DNA from: Fen-1245 sp963835535 | GTDB lineage: Bacteria > Gemmatimonadota > Gemmatimonadetes > Gemmatimonadales > JACORV01 | DNA: 64,000 bases | NCBI GenBank assembly: GCA_963835535.1 | Contig: CAWIFL010000005.1 | Coordinates: 186,001-250,000, forward strand | Direction: 5' to 3' | Part shown: one piece after another, positions 45,819-54,594 of the stretch | Numbering within the stretch: the stretch's first letter is position 1 | How the letters are laid out: each line of letters starts with the position of its first letter | The notes under the pieces: model-generated | The model's database searches: none | Seen by the model: the letters and a program-made list of their open reading frames with translations, nothing else | Told to the model about the DNA's origin: nothing | Translations under genes and position numbers: made by a program

Positions 45819-45826
45819 ACCGGCCC

Positions 45827-45840
45827 CAAATCGCGATTTG
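45827..45840. promoter_or_regulatory. 14-bp perfect palindrome
   Basis: CAAATCGCGATTTG reads identically on both strands. It lies eight bases after the barrel-gene stop and just ahead of the predicted promoter for the GspE-type gene, where an operator could act. It stands out as AT-rich in a GC-rich interval. Confidence 0.4.
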
Positions 45841-45848
45841 ATAACGCG

Positions 45849-45877
45849 TTGCCAGCCCTCCGACCGGGCGGCATATT
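45849..45877 (+). promoter_or_regulatory. Predicted promoter for the GspE/PilB-receiver gene
   Basis: TTGCCA at 45849-45854 and CATATT at 45872-45877, spacer 17. Leader of about 53 bases with GGGGAG eight bases before the GTG start. Confidence 0.5.
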
Positions 45878-45936
45878 TCAGGGCGGAACGGTGGCTGCGA
45901 CGCCTCGGTACGGCGAGGCCAGCGGGGAGCAACTGA

Positions 45937-48168
45937 GTGACTGAGCGGGTCTTCCCTGACGAGTGGCTGGTCCCGACGGTCTCGGCGATGATCACGGCCG
46001 AGGCGGTGGCGGCGCTGCGGGCGTCGGCGGAGCCCACGGCCACGCTGTGGGACCTCGTCGTATCGAAGAACTACGCGACGGACGATCAGATCCTCACGGT
46101 CCTCTCCAAGCGGTGCCGGATCCCGGTGGCGGACGCCCCCAAGCCGGACACCAAGGTCAAGGAAGTCATTCCGGAGGCGGTAGCGCGGCGCTACCACGTG
46201 GTGCCGCTGCGCGCGACGGACTCGATCCTCGAGATCCTCACCGCCAACCCGTTCGACATCGACGCGGAGAAGGGGCTGGCATTCGCGTCCGGCCGCGAGG
46301 TCCGGATGCAGCTCATGTCGCCGTCCAAGATCGCCGCGCTGACCGACGAGGTCTTCCGGCCGGAGAACGTCGTCGAGAAACTGCTCGAGGGGATGGAATC
46401 GAGCAGCGACGTGCAGCAGCTCGAGGAGGTCGCGCCGGCCGACGAGTTCCAGGTCAGCGCCGAGGAGGCGTCGCAGCGGCCGGTGGTCCGGCTGGTGGAC
46501 CTGATCCTCTCCGAGGGCATACTCGCGCGGGCGAGCGACATCCACATCGAGCCGGAGGAGGGCGGGTTCGCCGTCCGGTACCGCATCGACGGTGTGCTCC
46601 GGCAGATGATGAAGGTGCCGCGCGCGGCCGGCTTCCCGCTGGTCTCGCGCATCAAGATCATCTCGAGCCTCGACATCGCGGACCGTCTGCGGCCGCAGGA
46701 CGGGCGGGCGCGCGTCGCGGTGAACGGCGTGCCGGTGGACCTGCGCGTGTCCACGCTGCCGGCCTCCATGGGCGAGAAGGTCGTCATCCGCATCCTGGAC
46801 GCGCGGGCGACGGTGATCTCGCTCGACGCCCTCGGCCTGAACCCCGACGAGCACTCCGCGTTCAAGGCGCTGCTGACGCACCACGAGGGGGTCATCCTGG
46901 TCACGGGCCCCACGGGCTCGGGCAAGACGACGACGCTCTACTCGGCGATCCGCAGCATTCAGACGGGCAAGACGAACATCGTGACCGTCGAGGACCCGGT
47001 CGAGTACCGGCTGCAGGGCATCGTGCAGGTGCAGGTGCACGAGAAGGCGGGGCTCACGTTCGCCAGCGCGCTGCGGTCCATCCTCCGCCAGGACCCCGAC
47101 GTGGTGCTGGTGGGCGAGATCCGCGACAAGGAAACGGCGACGATCGCGATCCAGGCGTCGCTGACCGGGCACCTCGTGCTCTCGACGCTGCACACCAACG
47201 ACGCCTCCAACGCGGTCACGCGACTGGTGGACATTGGCGTCGAGCCGTACAAGATCGCGGCGTCGCTCCGCGGCGTCGTGGCGCAGCGCCTGATGCGGAA
47301 ACTCTGCCCGGCGTGCAAGGAGGTCTGGGTCGAGACGGTGCCGGAGAAGCTGGCCAAGTGGGTGCCACGCGGCACGCCGCTCTACCGCGCGGTCGGGTGC
47401 TCCGATTGCGCGATGACCGGGTATCGCGGCCGCTTCTCGATCACCGAGGTGCTCACGGTGACGCCCGAGGTCGAGCGCGTGATCGGGGCGGGGGGCACGG
47501 CGGACAAGATCGCGGAGGCGGCGCAGGGCGGCGGGATGCGCAGCTTGTGGGAGAGCGGCGTCGCGCACATCCTCCGCGGCGAATCCAGTCTCGACGAGCT
47601 GATGCGCGTCGTGGACGTGCCGTTCGACGAGGGGGCCGAGCAGGAGCTGCCGGCTGCGGCGACGCCCGCGACCCGGGGCGCCGGCGCCGCGGCGGCGAAA
47701 GGCGAGACGACGCAGGCGGCTCCCGCAGGCGCGTCGTTCGAGCTGCTGGACAGCATCACCGGCTCGCCGAAGGTCACGCGCCTCAAGCGCAAGGTGCTGC
47801 TGGTGGATGACGAGGATTCGCTCCGTCGCGTGATGAAGGACCTGCTCGAGCGCGAGGGGTACATCGTTTCGGAGGCGCGGGACGGCGTGCAGGCGCTGGA
47901 CCAGGTGGACCGGACGGGCCCCGACGTCATCGTCCTCGACCTCAACCTCCCCGGCCTCGACGGGTACGGCGTGCTCTCGCACCTGCGTTCGCGGCCGGCC
48001 ACCGCGGAGATCCCCGTGGTCGTGCTGACGGCGAAGGGGGACGAGGACAACGAGGTGCGGGTGTTCGAGCTGGGCGCGGACGACTTCCTCACCAAGCCCT
48101 TCCGGGCCCGCGCCCTGTCGGCCCGCCTCGATGCGGTGCTCGGTCGGCGCCGCTCCAACCCCACGTAG
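45937..48168 (+). CDS. GspE/PilB-type secretion or pilus ATPase fused to a C-terminal receiver domain
   Basis: 743 residues. An N-terminal MshEN/GspE-N domain (about 10-140), the ATPase core (about 185-560) with Walker A GPTGSGKTTT at 324, Asp box near 350-357, Walker B PDVVLVGEIRD near 386-396, His box TGHLVLSTLHTND, and a tetracysteine zinc motif (CPAC ... CSDC near 457-491). After an Ala/Pro linker (about 565-615) a full receiver domain follows: VLLVDDEDSLRRV, phospho-acceptor Asp668 in VIVLDLNLPGLDG, Thr698 and Lys720. Phosphorylation may tune pilus or type II secretion motor activity. No other pilus genes are in the window. Confidence 0.92.
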   Translation: MTERVFPDEWLVPTVSAMITAEAVAALRASAEPTATLWDLVVSKNYATDDQILTVLSKRCRIPVADAPKPDTKVKEVIPEAVARRYHVVPLRATDSILEILTANPFDIDAEKGLAFASGREVRMQLMSPSKIAALTDEVFRPENVVEKLLEGMESSSDVQQLEEVAPADEFQVSAEEASQRPVVRLVDLILSEGILARASDIHIEPEEGGFAVRYRIDGVLRQMMKVPRAAGFPLVSRIKIISSLDIADRLRPQDGRARVAVNGVPVDLRVSTLPASMGEKVVIRILDARATVISLDALGLNPDEHSAFKALLTHHEGVILVTGPTGSGKTTTLYSAIRSIQTGKTNIVTVEDPVEYRLQGIVQVQVHEKAGLTFASALRSILRQDPDVVLVGEIRDKETATIAIQASLTGHLVLSTLHTNDASNAVTRLVDIGVEPYKIAASLRGVVAQRLMRKLCPACKEVWVETVPEKLAKWVPRGTPLYRAVGCSDCAMTGYRGRFSITEVLTVTPEVERVIGAGGTADKIAEAAQGGGMRSLWESGVAHILRGESSLDELMRVVDVPFDEGAEQELPAAATPATRGAGAAAAKGETTQAAPAGASFELLDSITGSPKVTRLKRKVLLVDDEDSLRRVMKDLLEREGYIVSEARDGVQALDQVDRTGPDVIVLDLNLPGLDGYGVLSHLRSRPATAEIPVVVLTAKGDEDNEVRVFELGADDFLTKPFRARALSARLDAVLGRRRSNPT

Positions 48169-48184
48169 CCGCGCCGTCCGCGCG

Positions 48185-48799
48185 GTGAGCCGTACTGCCG
48201 AAGTCCGTCGCTCGACGCTCACCACGACCGTGGTCGTCCGGCTCGCCCTCGACGGGCGGGGCCGCGCCAGCGCGCGGACGGGGATCGCGGGATTCGACGG
48301 GCTGCTCGAGGCCGTGGCCTCGCACGGGCGCTTCGATCTCGACGTGGAGGCGGTGACGCAGAACCCGGATCGCGCCGAGCCCGACGCGCACCGCGTCGTC
48401 GTGACCACCGCCGGAGCGTTCGGGGAGGCGTTCGCCAGGGCGCTCGGCCCGCGCGAGGGCGTGCGCGCGCTGGGCGAGGCGAGCGTACCGGTGGCGGGCG
48501 CGCTGGTGCGTGCGGCCTGCGACCTCGGTGGCCGGGGGATCCTCGAGTACCACGCGGCGCCTCCCGCCTGGCAGATGATCGGCGATTACGACGTGTCGCT
48601 GACGCCCGAGTTCTGGCAGGCGTTCGCCGCGGAGGCGCGCGTCACGCTGCACCTGGACCGCGTGCGCGGCGAGCAGGGCCGGCAGGTCACGCAGGCGACA
48701 TATGCCGCCGCCGCGCGGGCGCTGGCCTCGGGCGCCGAGCGCGACCCGCGGATCGCGCCCGCCGGCGGAGCGCGGGAGACGGGCGGGGCGGGGCGGTGA
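48185..48799 (+). CDS. HisB-like (imidazoleglycerol-phosphate dehydratase fold) protein without the metal ligands
   Basis: 204 residues aligning over their whole length with monofunctional HisB: RRSTLTTTVVVRLALDGRG, TGIAGFDGLLEAVASHG, DAHRVVVTTAGAFGEAFARALG, CDLGGRGILEY and ATYAAAARALASGAERDPR. The residues that bind the two Mn ions are lost: FDHM is FDGL, DxHHTVED is DAHRVVVT, and the second HHxxE block reads RQVTQ. VPMDE is VPVAG. Fold retained, dehydratase activity very unlikely. Starts 16 bases after the GspE-receiver gene and overlaps a Nudix gene. Real role unknown. Confidence 0.75.
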   Translation: MSRTAEVRRSTLTTTVVVRLALDGRGRASARTGIAGFDGLLEAVASHGRFDLDVEAVTQNPDRAEPDAHRVVVTTAGAFGEAFARALGPREGVRALGEASVPVAGALVRAACDLGGRGILEYHAAPPAWQMIGDYDVSLTPEFWQAFAAEARVTLHLDRVRGEQGRQVTQATYAAAARALASGAERDPRIAPAGGARETGGAGR

Positions 48800-49269
48800 C
48801 CGACGTCCGCACGATGATCGTGGACGTGTACGTGCTCCGGATGCAGGCCGGGCGGGGGGCGGCGGAAGTGCTGGTGCTGCGGCGCGCGCCCGGGGAGCGG
48901 TGCGCCGGCACCTGGGAGACGGTGCACGGGCACATCGACGCGGGGGAAGCCCCGACCGCGGCGGCACTGCGGGAGCTCCGGGAGGAAACCGGGCTCGCTC
49001 CGGAGCGGCTCTACAACGTGAGCCGCGTCGAGACGTTCTACCTGCACGCGCGCGACGTCCTCGCGCTGATCCCCGTCTTCTGCGCCATCGTCCCTGCGGG
49101 CGCGCGGGTCGCGCTGTCCGGCGAGCACGACCGCGGCGAGTGGCTCGCTCCCGACGAGGCCGCGCGCCGGTTCGCCTGGCCGCGCGAGCGCCGGGCCCTC
49201 GCCGATGCGCTGCAGCTGTTCGGGACGGGCGACGCGGGCGGCGTGGAAGATGTCTTGCGAGTGGTCTAG
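48796..49269 (+). CDS. Nudix hydrolase, dATP pyrophosphohydrolase-like
   Basis: 157 residues. The Nudix box GHIDAGEAPTAAALRELREETGL at about 50-72 fits G-x5-E-x7-REUxEExGU. Hydrophobic strands before it (VDVYVLRMQ, VLVLRRAP) and the acidic GEHDRGEWLAPDEAARRFAW after it resemble NudB-type nucleotide pyrophosphatases. Substrate is inferred only. GTG start overlaps the HisB-like stop by four bases. Confidence 0.88.
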   Translation: MTDVRTMIVDVYVLRMQAGRGAAEVLVLRRAPGERCAGTWETVHGHIDAGEAPTAAALRELREETGLAPERLYNVSRVETFYLHARDVLALIPVFCAIVPAGARVALSGEHDRGEWLAPDEAARRFAWPRERRALADALQLFGTGDAGGVEDVLRVV

Positions 49270-49298
49270 AGGTCGGAGGCCCGTTCTGTGTCTCTCGG

Positions 49299-49338
49299 CT
49301 GGCAACTGGTAACCACTGGCAACGGGCCGTCTGGCAAC
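49299..49338. repeat. Three copies of an 8-base motif between convergent genes
   Basis: CTGGCAAC begins at 49299, 49316 and 49331, in the short gap between the Nudix and histidine-kinase stops. No clear terminator hairpin is formed. Significance unknown. Confidence 0.5.
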
Positions 49339-51419
49339 TACTCCGATTTTCCGAACACTGCTTCCGCTGCCTTCCTCAGATCGCGAAGATCGAACGGCTT
49401 GCGCAGGAGCGTGGGTCCATTGGCGGGCCGCTCCTCGCTCCCCCGCCGCGGGTCCGACGTCGAGAGGATCAGCCGCCGCGATGCGTCGCCCGGGAGGCCC
49501 GCCAGCGCGGTGGCGAGCGGCACGCCGTCGGCGGCCGCGAGGCGGTCGGCGAGGATCAGGTCGAACCGTTCCGCGCGAGCCAGGCGCAGCGCTTCGGCGC
49601 CGTTGGCTGCGGCCTCGACGTGGTGTCCGTCGCGGGAGAAGAGGGCGGCGACCACCCGCCGCGTGCCGGGGTCGTCGTCCACGACCAGGATGCGGCGCGC
49701 CGCGGCGCGTTCGCGAGGCGCGGGCGCGGTGTCGGCCACAGGGAGGCGCAGGGTGAGCGTCGCGCCCTCGCCGGGGACCGACTCCGCCGTCAGTTTCCCA
49801 CCGTGGGCCTCGGCGATGCCGTAGGAGACGAACAGACCGAGGCCGGTGCCCTCGCCGGGCGCCTTGGTGGTGAAGAACGGACTGAACATCTGCGCTTTCA
49901 CGTCGGGCGGGATGCCGGGGCCCGTGTCGATCACCCGCAGTGTTGCGTGAGCGCCATCCGCCGAGACCTTCAGCTCAACCTGCCGCGGCCGGCCGGGCGG
50001 AAGCGTGCTCAGGGCGTGGGCCGCATTGCTCAGGAGGTTCAGGACCACCTGCTGCAGCTGGTAGCGGTCGCCCATGACCCGCGGCACACCGGGTGCGATG
50101 CTCGTCTGCACGGAGACGTCGCGGTGCCTCATCTCGTACGCCATGAGCTGGACGGTGCGCTGCACCACGTCGCCGAGATCGACGGGGGTCCGTTCGGCCG
50201 GCCCCTTGCGCGAGAAGGTGAGCAGGTCGCGCACGATCCGGCCGGCGCGCTCCGCTTCCTCGTTGATGACCTGCAGGTGGCGCCGCTCGAGCTCGGCGCC
50301 GGCAGGCTGCTCGAGCAGGAACTCCGACAGTCCGGCGATCGACGTCAGGGGGTTGTTGAGCTCGTGCGCCACGCCCGAGACCAGCGTCCCGACCGCGGCC
50401 ATCTTCTCGCTCTGGATCAGCTGCGCCTCCAGCATCTGCTGTTCGCTGATGTCCTCGACGACCACGATGGCCGAGGCGCCGTCCACCGCGCGCGCGACGG
50501 AGGCGGCGACGATGCGCAGCACGCGGCCCAGCGGCTCGGAGCGCCGTACGACCGGCGCGTGGTGGCCGCCCGCGGCGGTCTCGTGCATCAGCTCGGCGAG
50601 GGTCAGGTGCTCCCCGAACAGGAGATGGCAGAGGCTTCCGCCGACCACGCCGGTCACCGGGCGCCCGACCAGCGCGGCGAAAGCGGTGTTGGCGCGGCGG
50701 ATCGTGGCGCGGTCGTCCACCAGCGCCATCCCTTCCGCGATGGCGTCGAAGGTCCCTTCCCACTGCTCCTTCCCGCGCTTCACGAGGTCGAAGAGGCGCG
50801 CGTTGGCGAGCGCGACCGCCGCGTGGGCCGCCACGGTCGAAAGGAGGCGCGCGTCCTCGAGGACGAAGCTGCCGGAGCGCTTGTCCACCACGACCACGGC
50901 GCCGTCGGTGACGCCGTGCGCCTTGAGCGGCGCGACCGCCGCGGTGCGCGCGTCCACCGAGGCGAAGAGCCGCAGGCCGGCTTTCCCGGAGGCGCTCCGC
51001 AGCTCGACCCGCTCATGGGCGATGGCGTCGAGGACGATGCCGCCCTGATCCAGGGCGACCGTGAGGTTGAGGTACGGCGCGAGCGACCCCTCGGCGGCGA
51101 CGATGCGCGGCGCCTCGCCTTCGGCGGACGCCAGCACGACCGCCCCGCCGCCGGCGTCGAGGAAGCGCGTGGCATAGCGCGCCACGTCGGCCGCGACCTG
51201 GTCGAACAGGAGCGAGGAGGAGAGGACGTGCGTCAGCTCCTGGAGGGAGTAGAGCTCCCCCAGCCTGCGCGACAGCTCCGCCGCCAGCCGGTCCCGGTCC
51301 GCGACCGCCTCGGCCAGGGCACGGCCGGTACGTCGGGCGTGCCAGAGCGCGAGGGCGGCCGCCGCCACGGCGACCGCGCCGCCCAGCACCAGCGCGAGAG
51401 CCGCGGACAGCGGCGTCAC
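49338..51419 (-). CDS. Hybrid sensor histidine kinase (TM-GAF-PAS-HisKA-HATPase-REC)
   Basis: 693 residues: an N-terminal membrane helix (about 4-26), coiled linker, GAF domain (about 55-210), PAS (about 220-330), HisKA with phospho-His352 in VSGVAHELNNPL, HATPase with N box VVLNLLSNAAHAL, DTGPGIPP and GTGLGLFVSYG, then a C-terminal receiver (about 570-690). The receiver keeps an acceptor Asp in LILADRLAAADG, Thr in LSTSDP and Lys in LLRKPF. No DNA-binding partner is adjacent. The HD-GYP regulator at 33365 and GspE-receiver at 45937 are candidate targets. Confidence 0.92.
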   Translation of the reverse strand: MTPLSAALALVLGGAVAVAAAALALWHARRTGRALAEAVADRDRLAAELSRRLGELYSLQELTHVLSSSLLFDQVAADVARYATRFLDAGGGAVVLASAEGEAPRIVAAEGSLAPYLNLTVALDQGGIVLDAIAHERVELRSASGKAGLRLFASVDARTAAVAPLKAHGVTDGAVVVVDKRSGSFVLEDARLLSTVAAHAAVALANARLFDLVKRGKEQWEGTFDAIAEGMALVDDRATIRRANTAFAALVGRPVTGVVGGSLCHLLFGEHLTLAELMHETAAGGHHAPVVRRSEPLGRVLRIVAASVARAVDGASAIVVVEDISEQQMLEAQLIQSEKMAAVGTLVSGVAHELNNPLTSIAGLSEFLLEQPAGAELERRHLQVINEEAERAGRIVRDLLTFSRKGPAERTPVDLGDVVQRTVQLMAYEMRHRDVSVQTSIAPGVPRVMGDRYQLQQVVLNLLSNAAHALSTLPPGRPRQVELKVSADGAHATLRVIDTGPGIPPDVKAQMFSPFFTTKAPGEGTGLGLFVSYGIAEAHGGKLTAESVPGEGATLTLRLPVADTAPAPRERAAARRILVVDDDPGTRRVVAALFSRDGHHVEAAANGAEALRLARAERFDLILADRLAAADGVPLATALAGLPGDASRRLILSTSDPRRGSEERPANGPTLLRKPFDLRDLRKAAEAVFGKSE

Positions 51420-51421
51420 GG

Positions 51422-52039
51422 TCAGGGCTGCGGGCGCTGGGCCGCGCGCGCGAGCACGCGGGCGCGCTCCCCGGCCAGCAGGCTGATCGAGGTCTCCCAG
51501 GCGTCCGAGCTCACGTCGCCGTAGAAGAGCGTGAAGGGCTGCAGGACGGGGATCGAGGCGTCGAACAGGTAGATCGCGGACGCCTGCTGCCGCTGGTCGA
51601 TCTTGTACTCGCTCCAGCGCGGCGTGAGCGGGAGAATGGCGATCGGCCGGTAGAAGTTGTTCTGGCTCGCGATGTACAGCTGGTCCGGCGCGAAGCTGAC
51701 CTGCGGCTGCAGCGCGAAGAAGGTGACCATGAACGCCAGCGCGCTGTCGCGCCCCGCGGCGCGCGCCGCCGCCACGATGTCGGCCGCGCGGCTCTGGTAG
51801 AGCTGGTGGAAGCCGCTGTACGTGTCGGGCGAGAGGAGCCGGATCACGTGCTCGTCGAGCGGGAGCGCGCGCACCATGAGGTTGCCGGTGACGAGCCGGA
51901 CGGCGACATCGTCCTGCCGCAGCGTCCCGAGCCCCGCGGGCGGCAGGTCGGCGGCCTGCGCGCGGAGCGTCGCGGGCGCCAGCGCGACGGCCGCCGCGAG
52001 CGCGGCCGCGTCAGCCCAGATGCGCCAGGACGCTGTCAC
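51422..52039 (-). CDS. Exported protein of unknown function
   Basis: 205 residues with a signal peptide (AAALAAAVALAPATLRAQA). The mature part contains VRLVTGNLMVRALPLDEHVIR and FYGDVSSDAWETSISLLAGERAR. No Cys and no recognised domain. GTG at 52039 overlaps the engB 3' end by 29 nt and the gene ends two bases before the hybrid kinase start, so the three are likely co-transcribed. Confidence 0.65.
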   Translation of the reverse strand: MTASWRIWADAAALAAAVALAPATLRAQAADLPPAGLGTLRQDDVAVRLVTGNLMVRALPLDEHVIRLLSPDTYSGFHQLYQSRAADIVAAARAAGRDSALAFMVTFFALQPQVSFAPDQLYIASQNNFYRPIAILPLTPRWSEYKIDQRQQASAIYLFDASIPVLQPFTLFYGDVSSDAWETSISLLAGERARVLARAAQRPQP

Positions 52040-52586
52040 GGAGATCCTCCGCTCCCTCCCGGGTCCGCGCGCTGGTCACGACGAACTCCGCGTGGTCCAG
52101 CGAGAGCGCGGCGGCGATCGCCGCCGCGCGCGCCAGGCGCCGCGCGCGCGGCACGCGGTCGGCCTTGGTGAGCGCCACCAGCGTGGGCACGGCGCGCCGG
52201 GCCAGCGTCGCGCCCACCTCGGCGTCGTCCGGCGACGGGTCGCGCCGGATGTCGAGCAGCCAGACCACGCCGGCGAGCGTCTCGCGCCGCTCCAGGTACG
52301 CGGTGACGAGGCGCCGCCAGGCGGCGCGCTCGGCCGCGGCCGCGCGCGCCCAGCCGTATCCCGGCAGATCCACGAGGTAGCAGCCGGTGCCCCATCGGTA
52401 GACGTTGAGCTCCCGCGTCTTGCCGGGCGTGCCGCTGACGCGGGCAAGGGCGCGCCGCTCCATCAGGAGGTTGACGAGGCTCGACTTGCCGACGTTGGAG
52501 CGGCCGGCGAACGCGATCTCCGGCAGCCGCGGCCCCGGCAGCGGATCGTCCCAGCGGACCAGTCCGGCGACGAAGTCACCAACCAA
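52011..52586 (-). CDS. engB: Ribosome biogenesis GTPase EngB/YsxC
   Basis: Small GTPase needed for large-subunit assembly. P-loop GRSNVGKSS near residue 28, G2 Thr in VSGTPGKTRELN, G3 DLPGYG, G4 TKAD, and G5-like VTSARTREG. I place the start at TTG 52586, about 24 residues before the first beta strand, as in known EngB proteins. The open frame extends to GTG at 52631 but that part consists of the clpX terminator hairpin, so translation there is unlikely. About 191 residues. Confidence 0.9.
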   Translation of the reverse strand: MVGDFVAGLVRWDDPLPGPRLPEIAFAGRSNVGKSSLVNLLMERRALARVSGTPGKTRELNVYRWGTGCYLVDLPGYGWARAAAAERAAWRRLVTAYLERRETLAGVVWLLDIRRDPSPDDAEVGATLARRAVPTLVALTKADRVPRARRLARAAAIAAALSLDHAEFVVTSARTREGAEDLRDSVLAHLG

Positions 52587-52607
52587 AAGCCCCCTCGGAG
52601 AGGGGGC
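52585..52607 (-). terminator. Intrinsic terminator after clpX
   Basis: On the minus strand an 8-bp perfect stem GCCCCCTC/GAGGGGGC with a 3-base loop is followed by TTTT. It lies 26 bases after the clpX stop and directly before the chosen engB start. Confidence 0.7.
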
Positions 52608-52632
52608 GGTGCTGGCGCGGGACAACGGCACC

Positions 52633-53883
<1,251 letters not shown>

Positions 53884-53912
53884 CGGTGTCCTGGTTCGAG
53901 GCCTCTGGCGCG

Positions 53913-53942
53913 AATATGGCCGATCGCCGCGCCGTAAGTCAA
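53913..53942 (-). promoter_or_regulatory. Predicted clpX promoter
   Basis: Minus strand TTGACT (53942-53937) and CATATT (53918-53913) with an 18-base spacer, between the clpP stop and clpX start. AGGA lies six bases before the clpX ATG. Confidence 0.55.
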
Positions 53943-53949
53943 GGCGCGA

Positions 53950-54594
53950 CTAGCTCTTCGCCCCTACGTCCACCGCGGCGCCGGGCGCCAGGACGTGGTC
54001 CACGATGCCGTACTGCTTCGCCTCCTCGGCCGACATGAACCGGTCCCGGTCCATGTCCCGCTCGATCTGCTCCACCGTCTGGCCGGTGTGCTTGGCGTAG
54101 AGGTCGTTGAGCTTGCCTCTCAGGTACAGGATCTCCCGCGCCTGGATCTCGATGTCGGCCGCGGTGCCCTGGGTGCCGCCCGAGGGCTGGTGCATCATGA
54201 TCCGGGAGTGGGGCAGCGCGCTGCGCTTCCCCTTCCGGCCGGCCGCCAGCAGGAACGAGCCCATCGAGGCCGCCATCCCCATGCAGATGGTGTTCACCGG
54301 CGCGCTGATGTGCTGCATGGTGTCGTAGATGGCCATCCCGCTGGAGACGATCCCGCCGGGGGAGTTGATGTAGACGTAGATGTCCTTCTCCGGGCTGTCG
54401 GCCTGGAGGAAGAGCAGCTGCGCGATGATGACGTTCGACACGTCATCGTTGATGGGCACGCCGAGGAAGATGATGCGGTCCATCAGCAGCCGCGAGAAGA
54501 TGTCGTAGGTGCGCTCACCACGGCTCGAGCGCTCGATGATGTACGGCGGGTAGATCGTCGACACGGGACGGGTCCCTTCGGCTCCGTTGCTCAT
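53950..54594 (-). CDS. clpP: ATP-dependent Clp protease proteolytic subunit ClpP
   Basis: 214-residue serine protease. Catalytic Ser in GMAASMGSFLLAAG near residue 110, His in MMHQPSGG near residue 135, and Asp in RDRFMSAEEAKQYGIVD near 185. IFLGVPINDDVSN and YINSPGGIVSSGMAIYD are standard ClpP blocks. The ATG shares a base with the trigger factor stop (TGATG), giving the conserved tig-clpP-clpX order. Confidence 0.98.
   Translation of the reverse strand: MSNGAEGTRPVSTIYPPYIIERSSRGERTYDIFSRLLMDRIIFLGVPINDDVSNVIIAQLLFLQADSPEKDIYVYINSPGGIVSSGMAIYDTMQHISAPVNTICMGMAASMGSFLLAAGRKGKRSALPHSRIMMHQPSGGTQGTAADIEIQAREILYLRGKLNDLYAKHTGQTVEQIERDMDRDRFMSAEEAKQYGIVDHVLAPGAAVDVGAKS

Noticed and set aside
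49299..49338. Possible CRISPR-like or terminator array from three CTGGCAAC copies
   Set aside because: Units are only 8 bases with 7-9-base gaps and do not form a convincing hairpin or array. Listed only as a small repeat.
52584..52631. Extended N-terminus of EngB from GTG 52631
   Set aside because: The added residues are encoded by a terminator hairpin and have no EngB similarity.
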